Positions 23,572-31,809 of a DNA stretch of 64,000 nucleotides are shown here, piece by piece (the first letter of the stretch is position 1; each line of letters starts with the position of its first letter). The position numbers and the translations under genes were made by a program. Source of the DNA: a virus. The notes below the pieces were generated by a model that did no database searches, had not been told where the DNA came from, and saw nothing but the letters and a program-made list of their open reading frames with translations. Location of the stretch: positions 25,413 to 89,412 of IMG/VR virus record IMGVR_UViG_3300023082_000001. One strand, given 5' to 3'.

Positions 23572-24504
23572 TTAATCCAAAGCTTTTACAAATTGCTCAC
23601 GAACGGTCTTCCCAACTTCAGCTTGCAACAGTTTCAAGAATTGCTTCCAATTTGCCTCAGCCTCTGTCTTAGGATCACGTTCAGTTTCCTTTGTAAATTC
23701 CTCAAGAATATCTTGTGTGGTCAATCCAAGAATACGACCAAAGTCTTTATTAGTGATAGCACCAATCTTGCTGATTACGTTTGACACACGTTGTTCAGTG
23801 TTGTAGGAAAGAAGATCATTGAGTAGAGTATTCTCTTCCTCAGACAAGTCAAACACTTCATTCCTAGGTTTAGCTTTCTTCTCACTAAAACTTTCAGTCT
23901 TATTCTTGAAGTAGATACGGCTTCCGTTGTTGAACCACTTTGGCTCCACAGGTTCAATCACCAAACCTTCAGATGTATTCCCGTCTTGGTAATCTTCAGG
24001 TGTTAGTGTAGATTTGAATGTATTGGACAGAGCTAGACATTCAGCGAACGTGCCAACAGTAAGCGTAGGAACAAAGGGTATTCCTGCCTCGTTACAACCT
24101 TGTTGTGCAAGTCCTTTATTAATTGGCGTACCATTCACTACAACATCAAAAGCATGAAAATCCTTTTCACCATACTCAACTTCTTTTTGGATATTACCAA
24201 CAAACAACTCACCATAAACTACTAACTGAATTGAGTCATTACCCATAGACTCATTCTGCCAAAGTTGCATAACTTTATCTTGGTATTTATTAATGACAGC
24301 TTGGCAGTTGAAAAATGTTCCGTCAACAAACTGTGTACGAGAGGCAACCTTAACTTCAGTACCATCACACCAGAAGCTGAAGTTAGCTCCGTGCAGTTTT
24401 TCTGTAGCCATCCACATACCAGCGTCTTTACCTTCATACTGAACTTTGTCAACTAGGTTCTGACGGTATGTATTTTCTAGTGAGCTAAATTTTACAAATT
24501 CCAT
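23572..24504 (-). CDS. rnlB: RNA ligase, T4 Rnl2 type
   Basis: 310 residues. Nucleotidyltransferase motif I is EKLHGAN with Lys36 as the adenylated residue (T4 Rnl2 has Lys35). Later motifs visible: a motif III-like VVYGELFVGN, motif IV SEGLVIEP (about residue 180) and motif V IYFKNKTESFSEK. The helical C-terminal domain is present. Rnl2 ligases seal nicks in RNA, often repairing host tRNA cut in defence. No polynucleotide kinase partner is seen in the window. Confidence 0.85.
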   Translation of the reverse strand: MEFVKFSSLENTYRQNLVDKVQYEGKDAGMWMATEKLHGANFSFWCDGTEVKVASRTQFVDGTFFNCQAVINKYQDKVMQLWQNESMGNDSIQLVVYGELFVGNIQKEVEYGEKDFHAFDVVVNGTPINKGLAQQGCNEAGIPFVPTLTVGTFAECLALSNTFKSTLTPEDYQDGNTSEGLVIEPVEPKWFNNGSRIYFKNKTESFSEKKAKPRNEVFDLSEEENTLLNDLLSYNTEQRVSNVISKIGAITNKDFGRILGLTTQDILEEFTKETERDPKTEAEANWKQFLKLLQAEVGKTVREQFVKALD

Positions 24505-24529
24505 GTGAGTCTCCTATTTTTTGATTAAA

Positions 24530-24560
24530 GAAAAAGCTCCTAAGCTTTCACCTAGGAGCT
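24530..24560 (-). terminator. Terminator after nrdA
   Basis: AGCTCCTA (24535-24542) pairs with TAGGAGCT (24553-24560). On the minus strand the hairpin is followed by TTTTTCTTTAA. It should stop transcription arriving from nrdA. Confidence 0.75.
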
Positions 24561-24589
24561 AGTATTGCAGATTGTTGGTGGTTAGTCAA
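24561..24589 (-). promoter_or_regulatory. Possible promoter for RNA ligase, abutting the terminator
   Basis: On the minus strand TTGACT (24584-24589), 17-base spacer, AATACT (24561-24566). The -35 lies in an inverted repeat (ATTGTTG / CAACAAT). Transcription would begin inside the terminator hairpin of nrdA, so upstream transcripts stop while new ones start. Confidence 0.45.
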
Positions 24590-24598
24590 CAATTTGTT

Positions 24599-26287
24599 TT
24601 ATTGACAAGCAATACACTCGTCCTTGCTGGCCTGAACGCCTGCCATACTATACACATAATACAATCCAAGAATATCAGGATTTAAGAACGCCTCCTTATG
24701 TACTTCATTAATATAACTCTCATCTTCACCAGCAGCAAAGAACAAGTTCAGTGACTGCCATTGATCCATGAATTTCCCACGACCTGCTGCAAGTCGAATG
24801 ATCGTGTGTTGGTTGATTTCAAAGGCTGTACGGAATACAAGCTTCTCATCATCAGTCAACCAACTAACATGCTGCACACTGCCCATCTTATCTCGGATAT
24901 CCTCAACGTTTTGCTTGTTAAAAACGCCTTTCTCCTTCATAAGCTTAAGTAGGTAGGGGTTCACTCGATCAACCTCACCACCAGCACTTTTCTGGGTATA
25001 AACCATTGCAGTATCAGGACTAATACCTTCACTAACACCACCCATGATAAGTGCCGTAGATTTAGTTGGTGCGATTGCGATTAAATGTGTATTAGCTCGA
25101 CCATAACCCTTCATCCACTTTGGCTCCCCCCAAACAGTTGCAAGCCACTCAGACGCTTTAACAGCCTCATCTTGAATATACTTGGCAATCTTATTGTTCA
25201 GCATGTGAGCATCAAAACTTTCAAACGCAACCATCTTCTTTTGAAAGTATGATCCCAAGCCGCATTGACCTAATCCCAAGGCACGACTATTCTTAGTGAA
25301 AGCTACAGCCTTTTCAAGCCCCGGAATATTCTTAGCCCGTTCAATGAATTCCTGACAGACAGCATCCAAGAACACAATAGCTGTTTGAACAGCATCTGTG
25401 CCATGCCAATCATCAAACAATTCAATGTTCATAGAAGCTAGAACACATGTGTACGTGTAGTCTTTGCTTGAATGAAGCATGATTTCATTACACAACTGTG
25501 GTGCTTTGACATCAAGGTTCTGCTCTACATACCACTTAGGGCGTTTACGTTCTGCCTTCTGAGGAAAAAAGTAATATCCTTTGCCTGTAACCATTTTAGT
25601 TTTTAGAGACTTACCATACCGCTCTACAGCATCTTTATCACCAGCTTTCAAGCGTTCAATAAACTCATCACTAATATTCCAGCCGATATTATTGCCGTCA
25701 GGATGTTGTTCTAGATAAGTGCAAACTTCATTGAAATCACCATGATCGATAGGCAAATAACCAGCCCAAGAACCACGCCGTGCTGTTCCCTGAGCTACGT
25801 ACTCCATATCAGACTGAAAGCCCTCAATGACCTGCATAACCCCAGTAGATTTACCACCTACGCTGATTGATTCACCACGAGCACGAACGTCACCAAGATA
25901 ACCTGCTGTACCAAAGCCCATCTTAGTGAGCATTGCCGTTTCATGCTTTGCTTTGTAAATACCGTCAATACTATCTGGAATGTAACTACCAGCACAACTT
26001 ACAGGAAGCCCACGGTTAGTACCAGTATTAGCCAGAATAGGTGTGCTAGGACTCAGCCACCCTTTCCACATAATATCAAAGAACTTTTCCTTCCACTCAG
26101 AAGGGTCAGGAGTATGTGCAGCCAATGTTGCAGCAATACGCTGGTATTGCTCTTTTGGGTTAGCTGCCTGATACAAGTACTTATTCTTAAACAACTGCCA
26201 TGAGCCAGTGGACCAATGGAGCGGCATCAAGCCATCTTCTTGCATTTTCTTACGTTCGTCACTCAATACACGATAGCTGTTTGTCAC
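24599..26287 (-). CDS. nrdA: Ribonucleoside-diphosphate reductase, large (alpha) subunit
   Basis: 562 residues from GTG 26287, with AAGGAG inside the end of the upstream gene. Class I NrdA: the first active-site Cys in LPVSCAGSY, the radical-site segment PQLCNEI, the second Cys in YTYTCVLASMN, the Tyr-Tyr pair in DILGLYYVYSMAG, and a C-terminal ECIACQ redox tail. There is no N-terminal ATP cone (family members with it are over 700 residues), so overall dATP inhibition is unlikely. At the place of the usual N-x-C-x-E motif the first residue is Gln. Supplies deoxynucleotides together with NrdB. Confidence 0.9.
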   Translation of the reverse strand: MTNSYRVLSDERKKMQEDGLMPLHWSTGSWQLFKNKYLYQAANPKEQYQRIAATLAAHTPDPSEWKEKFFDIMWKGWLSPSTPILANTGTNRGLPVSCAGSYIPDSIDGIYKAKHETAMLTKMGFGTAGYLGDVRARGESISVGGKSTGVMQVIEGFQSDMEYVAQGTARRGSWAGYLPIDHGDFNEVCTYLEQHPDGNNIGWNISDEFIERLKAGDKDAVERYGKSLKTKMVTGKGYYFFPQKAERKRPKWYVEQNLDVKAPQLCNEIMLHSSKDYTYTCVLASMNIELFDDWHGTDAVQTAIVFLDAVCQEFIERAKNIPGLEKAVAFTKNSRALGLGQCGLGSYFQKKMVAFESFDAHMLNNKIAKYIQDEAVKASEWLATVWGEPKWMKGYGRANTHLIAIAPTKSTALIMGGVSEGISPDTAMVYTQKSAGGEVDRVNPYLLKLMKEKGVFNKQNVEDIRDKMGSVQHVSWLTDDEKLVFRTAFEINQHTIIRLAAGRGKFMDQWQSLNLFFAAGEDESYINEVHKEAFLNPDILGLYYVYSMAGVQASKDECIACQ

Positions 26288-26809
26288 TTAAATCTCCTTA
26301 GAATTAGTATATTCACAAGTCCAACCAAGATGTTGGGCATAGATACCTCTTGCACAACCTGAAAGACTTCCTGCACTCAAACCCATATCTCGGGTAAACT
26401 TTGATATATTATAGCCTGTAAAAACCTCCCCCGTAGGGGAAGTAGCTTTAAACTCTTTACTTAATTTCTTGGTCCTTCGTTCCGTACCGCCGTTTTCATT
26501 CCTTTCTTGAATATTCTGAGCGTTAGTGATAAAGCGACAATTACCAATCACGTACGGCCCAACATCGCCCAACCGACCCATTCCGTATTTATCTAAACCT
26601 CTACCTATTGAATTTGGAGAACTCAGCCCAGACTCAGCAGCAATTGTAACATAGTCCTCAAAAGAAAGAAGAAACTCAGTCTTACGGATTGCTGATGTGC
26701 ATTTCAGGCCTCTCCATTTATTTTGCCAAATTACTAAATCCTCTGGGTTTAAGTTGATTGATAAGAGAAAGCTCTTTCTCTGTTCAGTTTGAATCTTAGG
26801 TACGCCCAT
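26288..26809 (-). CDS. Homing endonuclease-like protein between nrdB and nrdA
   Basis: 173 residues. Contains LSFEDYVTIAAESGLSSPNSIGRGLDKYGMGRLGDVGPYVIGNCRFITNAQNIQER, the Y-V-x-GN-RF-I-x3-N pattern typical of phage HNH-like homing endonucleases. A C-terminal part (FKATSPTGEVFTGYNISKFTRDMGLSAGSL) looks like a NUMOD DNA-binding helix. It starts in the nrdB stop codon (TAATG) and ends in the nrdA ribosome site, a clean insertion between two genes that normally adjoin. Confidence 0.72.
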   Translation of the reverse strand: MGVPKIQTEQRKSFLLSINLNPEDLVIWQNKWRGLKCTSAIRKTEFLLSFEDYVTIAAESGLSSPNSIGRGLDKYGMGRLGDVGPYVIGNCRFITNAQNIQERNENGGTERRTKKLSKEFKATSPTGEVFTGYNISKFTRDMGLSAGSLSGCARGIYAQHLGWTCEYTNSKEI

Positions 26810-27795
26810 TAGAACTTAAACCCCTGTGAATCCCAATCCCTGACGTACTGGTTCCCTTGGCTGTTAAAGAAGTCAATAGAACTAAAGCCATTGATACCTT
26901 TATAAAACCAATCTGACACAGGATTGTAATCAACCTTATACAAGTTCTCGTAGCCCATGTTACGAAGGCAAAGGTTGATACGGCTCTGTGCAAAGTATTC
27001 TAGCTGCACATCTGTGATACCGTCAATCTTTCCTTTCTCAAAAATCTTTTTAATAATAGCTTTTTCATGCAGCAATACAGTTTCGGCAGCTTCAATAATG
27101 TCAGCTTTCAAGTCAGCTTCAAATGCTTGATCAACCAAACCATCATCTTTCATTTCTTTAAGTAGTGTGCGGAACAACCAAGCTGCTGCTTCTGAGTGAA
27201 GAGCCTCATCACGGGCAGAAAAATTGATACCACTCACAACATTCAAAAGTTTGTTCTTTCCTTGACTCTGAAAATGCTTGAGGAATGCAAAGCTTGAATA
27301 GAGAATAGCACCCTCACCAAATGTAAAACACCCTAAAGCACGAAGATCATCTTTAGTTGCAAGCGTGTTTTCTAGAAACTCTACACGAGCAGTTAGATCA
27401 GGGTCATTCAAATATTCGTTATAGAAATCATCTGTTGCAAGACCAAGCTCTTCATTCAATGTACTATAGAATTTTTGATGGACTGCCAACTCCATTGCAC
27501 CAAACATAGCAGCCATTGGTTGAATGTCAGCAGGACGTGGAAACTTCTGCATAACAAAGTTAATCCAAAATTCATTACCAATGATAGCTTCGTACTTAGA
27601 GAATAGCTTCAGTGTTGTCACTGTGCCATGACTCTCTGCTTCTGTCATGTTTACCAGAATATCTTGTTTATCCTTACCAACCTTAACTTCAAAATGGGGC
27701 CAGAAGACTGCTGCCTGTTGATCTGTGTAGGCACAAGCTTCTGGATAGTCCACAGTGAATTCAGACTTTGGTGTTTGAATTCGTGTCTTTTTCAC
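26809..27795 (-). CDS. nrdB: Ribonucleoside-diphosphate reductase, small (beta) subunit
   Basis: 328 residues. Ferritin-like fold of class I R2. Visible ligands: FGEGAILYSSFAFL (Glu), RDEALHSEAAAWL (Glu-x-x-His) in the second helix pair; in the first pair MELAVHQKFYS has His followed four residues later by the presumed radical Tyr, but the Glu is four, not three, residues before His. Generates the Tyr radical for NrdA. Upstream of the inserted endonuclease and nrdA in the same operon. Confidence 0.88.
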   Translation of the reverse strand: MKKTRIQTPKSEFTVDYPEACAYTDQQAAVFWPHFEVKVGKDKQDILVNMTEAESHGTVTTLKLFSKYEAIIGNEFWINFVMQKFPRPADIQPMAAMFGAMELAVHQKFYSTLNEELGLATDDFYNEYLNDPDLTARVEFLENTLATKDDLRALGCFTFGEGAILYSSFAFLKHFQSQGKNKLLNVVSGINFSARDEALHSEAAAWLFRTLLKEMKDDGLVDQAFEADLKADIIEAAETVLLHEKAIIKKIFEKGKIDGITDVQLEYFAQSRINLCLRNMGYENLYKVDYNPVSDWFYKGINGFSSIDFFNSQGNQYVRDWDSQGFKF

Positions 27796-27813
27796 GTCAT
27801 ATCCTTATTTAAA

Positions 27814-28194
27814 TTATTTACATTGATTCTGCAAGTCATTATTCCACATACCATCAGCACTACTGCCACCATGAAGCATCCCAAGCAATTCACCCTTCAT
27901 GTGTGCTCCGTGGCTTGATGCCTCGATTCGAGCATAAATACTAGCCATGCCCGATGCAAGATATTCTTTATCAGTACGCTCAGCACCATTATAACGTGTA
28001 CAGTTCACAACAGTGTTCTGAAGATTACGATGTTGACACTGTACTTCTTCAAACTCTTTATTCTTTGTATCCATTCCGTATTTCCACAAAATCTCCTTTA
28101 TCTTTGGAATATCATTTTCACCATAGGCTTTTACAAAGTTTTTATCTAGAACAAGATCACTAATACTGAGAGAATAGGCTGCGAGGTACGACAT
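27814..28194 (-). CDS. Hypothetical protein in nucleotide-metabolism operon
   Basis: 126 residues, mainly helical, with scattered Cys residues (QCQHRNL..VVNCTRYNG). Located between nrdB and thyX. Unknown role. Confidence 0.65.
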   Translation of the reverse strand: MSYLAAYSLSISDLVLDKNFVKAYGENDIPKIKEILWKYGMDTKNKEFEEVQCQHRNLQNTVVNCTRYNGAERTDKEYLASGMASIYARIEASSHGAHMKGELLGMLHGGSSADGMWNNDLQNQCK

Positions 28195-28197
28195 AAA

Positions 28198-28392
28198 TTA
28201 TTCCTTCCAAAACAAACTGTAAGCCTTCTTTACAGGCAAGCCAAGCTCATAATACCCAATGAACTCACTAAGATTTTCCAACACACGAAGATTACTTTCT
28301 CTTTTCTTCAAGCCTTCTCTCACAGACATCAACTCAGAAAGCTCTGCCATCCAATATTCTACAGCATAGTCACTATTATTCTCGAAAGCCAT
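28198..28392 (-). CDS. Hypothetical protein
   Basis: 64 residues, helical, with LMSVREGLKKRESNLRVLENLSEF as a possible coiled coil. Two bases after the thyX gene, so co-translated. Unknown. Confidence 0.6.
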   Translation of the reverse strand: MAFENNSDYAVEYWMAELSELMSVREGLKKRESNLRVLENLSEFIGYYELGLPVKKAYSLFWKE

Positions 28393-28393
28393 C

Positions 28394-29077
28394 TTAACTC
28401 TCCTTACTAATCAACTCTTCCAAAAATGGAAAGTGTTCTGTAATTACTGGTTTAATCTTCCGTGCCAAATCAACGTGTTCTTTTTGGGTTACTCCAAAAT
28501 CATCACGAACTTTCAGATAAGTAATCCACTGACGCACAGTGCCGTTAGCATACATGTAGCTCATTGTGTTACCTTCAGGTAGAATAACACGAGCACACTC
28601 TTTAGCCAACCCATTATCTAGTGCCCAATTGTAATTCTTTTTAACTAGCTGAATCACTTCTTGCTGCTTGTTCTCCCATGCAAGCATCAGATTAAAATCA
28701 TCTTCGTTAAACTTATCAAGCTCAATACTGTTCTGACGATTCTTTGTATCTTGCAGCCGAGCTTCACGAATGATGAAATTTTGAGCTACTGCATAACGCT
28801 GACTAAACTCTTGGAACTTAATGCTTGAGTGTCGCAGCACTTGCCTTGCAATATCCCGTGGAGCTTCGATTTCTACAACGATGTTGGACATATCAAATAC
28901 TGACCAATGCCCTACACGCATACAGTATTTCAAAAGACCAGCTGCTGTATCAAAGTTCTTTTGGTTATCTGGATTGCTCACCCTTGCACAAAATGCTGGC
29001 AAATCCTCTGCTGTCGGGATGAAGTCAACAGTTGGTGTTGTTACGCCAATCACTTGTGCTTTAATGAAATCAAACAT
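28394..29077 (-). CDS. thyX: Flavin-dependent thymidylate synthase
   Basis: 227 residues, usual length for ThyX. The signature reads RHSSIKFQEFSQRYA: the canonical RHR-x7-S motif has Ser in place of the third residue, as also seen in some phage ThyX sequences. GHWSVFDMSNIVVEIEAPRDIARQVLRH precedes it. The C-terminal ANGTVRQWITYLKVR supports substrate binding. Converts dUMP to dTMP with methylene-THF and FAD, feeding phage replication with NrdAB. Confidence 0.9.
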   Translation of the reverse strand: MFDFIKAQVIGVTTPTVDFIPTAEDLPAFCARVSNPDNQKNFDTAAGLLKYCMRVGHWSVFDMSNIVVEIEAPRDIARQVLRHSSIKFQEFSQRYAVAQNFIIREARLQDTKNRQNSIELDKFNEDDFNLMLAWENKQQEVIQLVKKNYNWALDNGLAKECARVILPEGNTMSYMYANGTVRQWITYLKVRDDFGVTQKEHVDLARKIKPVITEHFPFLEELISKES

Positions 29078-29078
29078 C

Positions 29079-29714
29079 TTACTCTTTATCCTTATATTCC
29101 ATTTCCAAAATCAGTTCTAGGTAGTGAATAGCCTTCTCAATATCTTTCCTACCATTCTTCTTGCTATGGCGGGTGGTGTACTTAATAACATTTCCTTCAA
29201 GGTAGCTCAAGCCGTTGGCATGAATATACTCAATAGGTTGAATCTTACAATCTTTATAGTGATCACCGCTCACTTGTTTGTCTAGTGCTGATGTTGGTTT
29301 AGTCTCTTCAATAGATGATTGATGCTGTGAAGCAGTCAACAGCTCCAACTCATCTTCTTTAAATGTAAAACTTTCAAGGCGCTCGTAACTCTTAACAATA
29401 TAAGGAATATCCCCGTATTCATAGGAAGAACTTGTAATGTAGCCAATCCACCCCTCTTGAACGAATGGTGTATTCTTAACACAAATTACTTTATCACCAA
29501 CAGCAAAACGATTCTTCACTTTCTCTTCCTCAACAAGCTCAAAATAAGCTGCGTCCCACTGATAACTTCCAGACTCTTTGAAGCATACCAAAGGAAACTT
29601 ACAGTCGCTGAAGTATGCACTAACTTCAAACTTATCAAAAGGTTTTAGTGTGAAAGCCTCAATACCTTTCCACATACTCTCTTTGCGCTTTACGACATCA
29701 CCCTGTTTAAACAT
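29079..29714 (-). CDS. DUF3310 protein with N-terminal SH3-like region
   Basis: 211 residues from ATG 29714 with AAGGAGAG upstream. Residues about 150-210 (VSGDHYKDCKIQPIEYIHANGLSYLEGNVIKYTTRHSKKNGRKDIEKAIHYLELILE) are the DUF3310 domain, widespread in phages and often labelled nucleotide kinase without proof. The N-terminal two thirds contain KOW/SH3-like strands (FKQGDVVKRKESMWKGIEAF, VGDKVICVKNTPFVQEGWIGYI). Role in nucleotide metabolism is inferred from context. Confidence 0.72.
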   Translation of the reverse strand: MFKQGDVVKRKESMWKGIEAFTLKPFDKFEVSAYFSDCKFPLVCFKESGSYQWDAAYFELVEEEKVKNRFAVGDKVICVKNTPFVQEGWIGYITSSSYEYGDIPYIVKSYERLESFTFKEDELELLTASQHQSSIEETKPTSALDKQVSGDHYKDCKIQPIEYIHANGLSYLEGNVIKYTTRHSKKNGRKDIEKAIHYLELILEMEYKDKE

Positions 29715-29724
29715 TCTTCTCTCC

Positions 29725-30102
29725 TTACGCCACAGCTTCAAGTGTTTGTTTACTGCTTGCTGGTGGACTGTCCAGACATTCAATAAACTTAATTCGTTTA
29801 CCAATACTTTTACAATAAGCTATCTCTGCTTGAACGCCTCGTGATTGTTCCCAACCGTCCATCTTCAGCACCCAGAGAGCATCACAATTGTCCAAGTAAT
29901 TGTAATCCAATTTCTCCCAGAAAGCAAACTCACAAGGCATGTCATAAACAACAGACATTGGATGTGAATGGATGATAGGGCTGAACACTGGAATGCCTTT
30001 AAGTGTGTATTCTGTAGCACGTTTCAAAGCATATTCATAGCGTTGCTGACGTAAATCGGCGTCAGCGTTTAGGCTGTATACAGAGGCAAGATAGTACATC
30101 AT
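29725..30102 (-). CDS. DUF1937 protein, deoxyribosyltransferase-like
   Basis: 125 residues. Start YYLASVYSLNADADLRQQRYEYALK and PVFSPIIHSHP, then DALWVLKMDGWEQSRGVQAEIAYCKSIGK, match DUF1937 and the wider nucleoside 2-deoxyribosyltransferase-like fold. Possibly acts on nucleosides. Start at ATG 30102 after GGAG. Confidence 0.7.
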   Translation of the reverse strand: MMYYLASVYSLNADADLRQQRYEYALKRATEYTLKGIPVFSPIIHSHPMSVVYDMPCEFAFWEKLDYNYLDNCDALWVLKMDGWEQSRGVQAEIAYCKSIGKRIKFIECLDSPPASSKQTLEAVA

Positions 30103-30128
30103 AACATTCTCCTATTTTATTTCAGGCT

Positions 30129-30157
30129 ATATTGCGCCTTTTGCAAGGCGCTGTCAA
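30129..30157 (-). promoter_or_regulatory. Possible promoter with hairpin in the spacer
   Basis: On the minus strand TTGACA (30152-30157) and, 17 bases on, CAATAT (30129-30134). The spacer holds GCGCCTT / AAGGCGC (stem 7, loop 4). It could restart transcription of the DUF1937-DUF3310-thyX-nrd operon after the endonuclease gene. The -10 is weak. Confidence 0.4.
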
Positions 30158-30161
30158 GGGT

Positions 30162-30638
30162 TTACTTACTATGACGGCTCAAAGCACCCAGTTGTGAATT
30201 AAGGCTTTGTGTAATCCAACGAATATTCCCCATCACATAGCCCTTATCTGTTTCAATACGATCAATAGAAGGGCCAACCTTCACATCATAGTCTGAATCA
30301 ACCCAATTAGCAAACAAAGTTTTATAGTCTTCATTCTCTAATGACCAAGCATAGAAAGTTTCTTTGTCAAGTATTTCTAGCCCTTCATAAAGATGTGCCT
30401 TCTGTTTCTGAACACCACTTACACGAGACAGCATGTTCCTATATGTACGCATTAAATACCCTTTAAAACTCTTCTCGTATTTCTTTGTATCAGAGTCGCC
30501 TGTTAAACTTCGACGCTCTTGCTGCCTAATATTCCTACAACTTTGACAGACTCTTCCATGTTGTTTTGGGAACTTTGAACGCTCTTGTTCAATTCCACAT
30601 TGGCTGCAAACTTTACTTAGAACCAACCCATCGTCCAT
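30162..30638 (-). CDS. HNH homing endonuclease
   Basis: 158 residues. N-terminal zinc finger CSQCGIEQERSKFPKQHGRVCQSCRN, then SIDRIETDKGYVMGNIRWITQSLNSQ at residues about 122-147, a classical phage HNH core. It starts inside the last codons of the metallophosphoesterase gene (26-base overlap) and is followed by a promoter candidate. Probably a mobile insertion. Confidence 0.78.
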   Translation of the reverse strand: MDDGLVLSKVCSQCGIEQERSKFPKQHGRVCQSCRNIRQQERRSLTGDSDTKKYEKSFKGYLMRTYRNMLSRVSGVQKQKAHLYEGLEILDKETFYAWSLENEDYKTLFANWVDSDYDVKVGPSIDRIETDKGYVMGNIRWITQSLNSQLGALSRHSK

Positions 30639-31515
30639 CAGAATTCAACCTCATAGGCTCCAATACAGGCATAGAATCAATAATCAACCCTGTGCCAATG
30701 ATTGGACGCTTAATATTTACATTGTTGTAGTTAAATGCAAGTTTGTCATCATCAATCAGACAACCACACTGCATACCCCAGTAAAGACCTGTGCTGTTAC
30801 CCCAGTAGTCAATCTTGAATGTCTCGTGGTAATGGCCTTGCACCGCATTCATGCCCATCTGTTGACTAAGCTGAATGATGTTGCTTGTTTTACCGTGGTG
30901 CATGTAGCACTTCTGACCATTAGGTAGATCAACTGTCAGATCAAAGCTCCACTTCCAGCCGCTGTCTACACCCAAGACCTCATTGTAACTTTTGATGTAG
31001 TGCTTAGGGATACCAAATACTTTAGCCTTACGCCACACCAAACTACCATGATTACTTTCCAAGATATCCATGTTAGGAAAGATTTTAAAAAGTTCGGCAA
31101 TGACTGGCAATGACTGACGAATTTCATCACCAGCGCTCGGCAAGTCAGGATCACTGTCATGAAAGCTCAGGGCATGACCATCGACCTCGTCACCCAAGCA
31201 GATTACTCGTGTAGGGTTGTACTTTTCTTTTAAGTGTTTCAGGAAAGCAATTGAATCTTGATGGTGATAAGGAATATGCAAATCACTAATCAACAAGATT
31301 CGGCTATTATCATACTCTGATTTATCATTTTTACGTACAGAGTATGTATCAGAAGATTTACGGTTATCCACTACGGCTTGGCTGAACTCTTTGCGAAGAT
31401 AGTCGCTTACAGTGCTGCGAGCTACACCAAGCATCTCGGAAATCTTTCTCCAGCTCTTACCAGTCTTAGCTAGCTCAATAGCCTCATCTTTCCAGTTCAA
31501 TTCACTCAACTTCAT
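30613..31515 (-). CDS. Metallophosphoesterase with N-terminal helix-turn-helix
   Basis: 300 residues from ATG 31515 with AAGGAG. Residues 1-45 form an HTH (WRKISEMLGVARSTVSDYLRKE). The rest is a calcineurin-like phosphoesterase with ISDLHIP, GDEVDGH, ESNHG, HHGKTSN and GHYHE, all metal ligands in order. Similar phage proteins lie with replication genes; a DNA-related nuclease or phosphatase role is inferred. Confidence 0.8.
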   Translation of the reverse strand: MKLSELNWKDEAIELAKTGKSWRKISEMLGVARSTVSDYLRKEFSQAVVDNRKSSDTYSVRKNDKSEYDNSRILLISDLHIPYHHQDSIAFLKHLKEKYNPTRVICLGDEVDGHALSFHDSDPDLPSAGDEIRQSLPVIAELFKIFPNMDILESNHGSLVWRKAKVFGIPKHYIKSYNEVLGVDSGWKWSFDLTVDLPNGQKCYMHHGKTSNIIQLSQQMGMNAVQGHYHETFKIDYWGNSTGLYWGMQCGCLIDDDKLAFNYNNVNIKRPIIGTGLIIDSMPVLEPMRLNSDGRWVGSK

Positions 31516-31681
31516 TCTCCTTATCCAGAATTGTCTTAATCTGTTTAGCACCAAAATACATGGCTGACAACAAACTCAATGTACCCAATGCAGCAGCTAC
31601 ATAAAACACCCAACCTGTTGTTATGGCCGCTAAGATAAACCAAAGCACGGCAATGACTTCTTCTGTGTTTGACTTACTCAA
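31502..31681 (-). CDS. Small membrane protein
   Basis: 59 residues from TTG 31681, 7 bases after GGAGG. Two adjacent hydrophobic helices (EVIAVLWFILAAITTGWVFYVAAAL). Its end overlaps the metallophosphoesterase start. Unknown. Confidence 0.6.
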   Translation of the reverse strand: MSKSNTEEVIAVLWFILAAITTGWVFYVAAALGTLSLLSAMYFGAKQIKTILDKENEVE

Positions 31682-31809
31682 TTCAAACCTCCAAGATAAC
31701 CAACCTGATTCAACCAAACAATTGCAAACGTATAGTACATAGCAAAGTGTTCAAAGTCTATAAAGTAATCATTTACCGTTAAATATGTATAAGCCCTACT
31801 TACTATCAT
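31678..31809 (-). CDS. Small hypothetical protein
   Basis: 43 residues. ATG 31809 lies within the last codons of the upstream gene and its TGA overlaps the next TTG start. Aromatic, possibly membrane-associated (FEHFAMYYTFAIVWLNQVGYLGG). No clear ribosome site, so translation would depend on coupling. Confidence 0.4.
   Translation of the reverse strand: MIVSRAYTYLTVNDYFIDFEHFAMYYTFAIVWLNQVGYLGGLN

Noticed and set aside
23303-23575. 90-codon plus-strand ORF in the minus block
   Set aside because: Opposite to the operon, overlaps two genes with good ribosome sites on the minus strand; the 52-codon minus gene at 23332 fits better.
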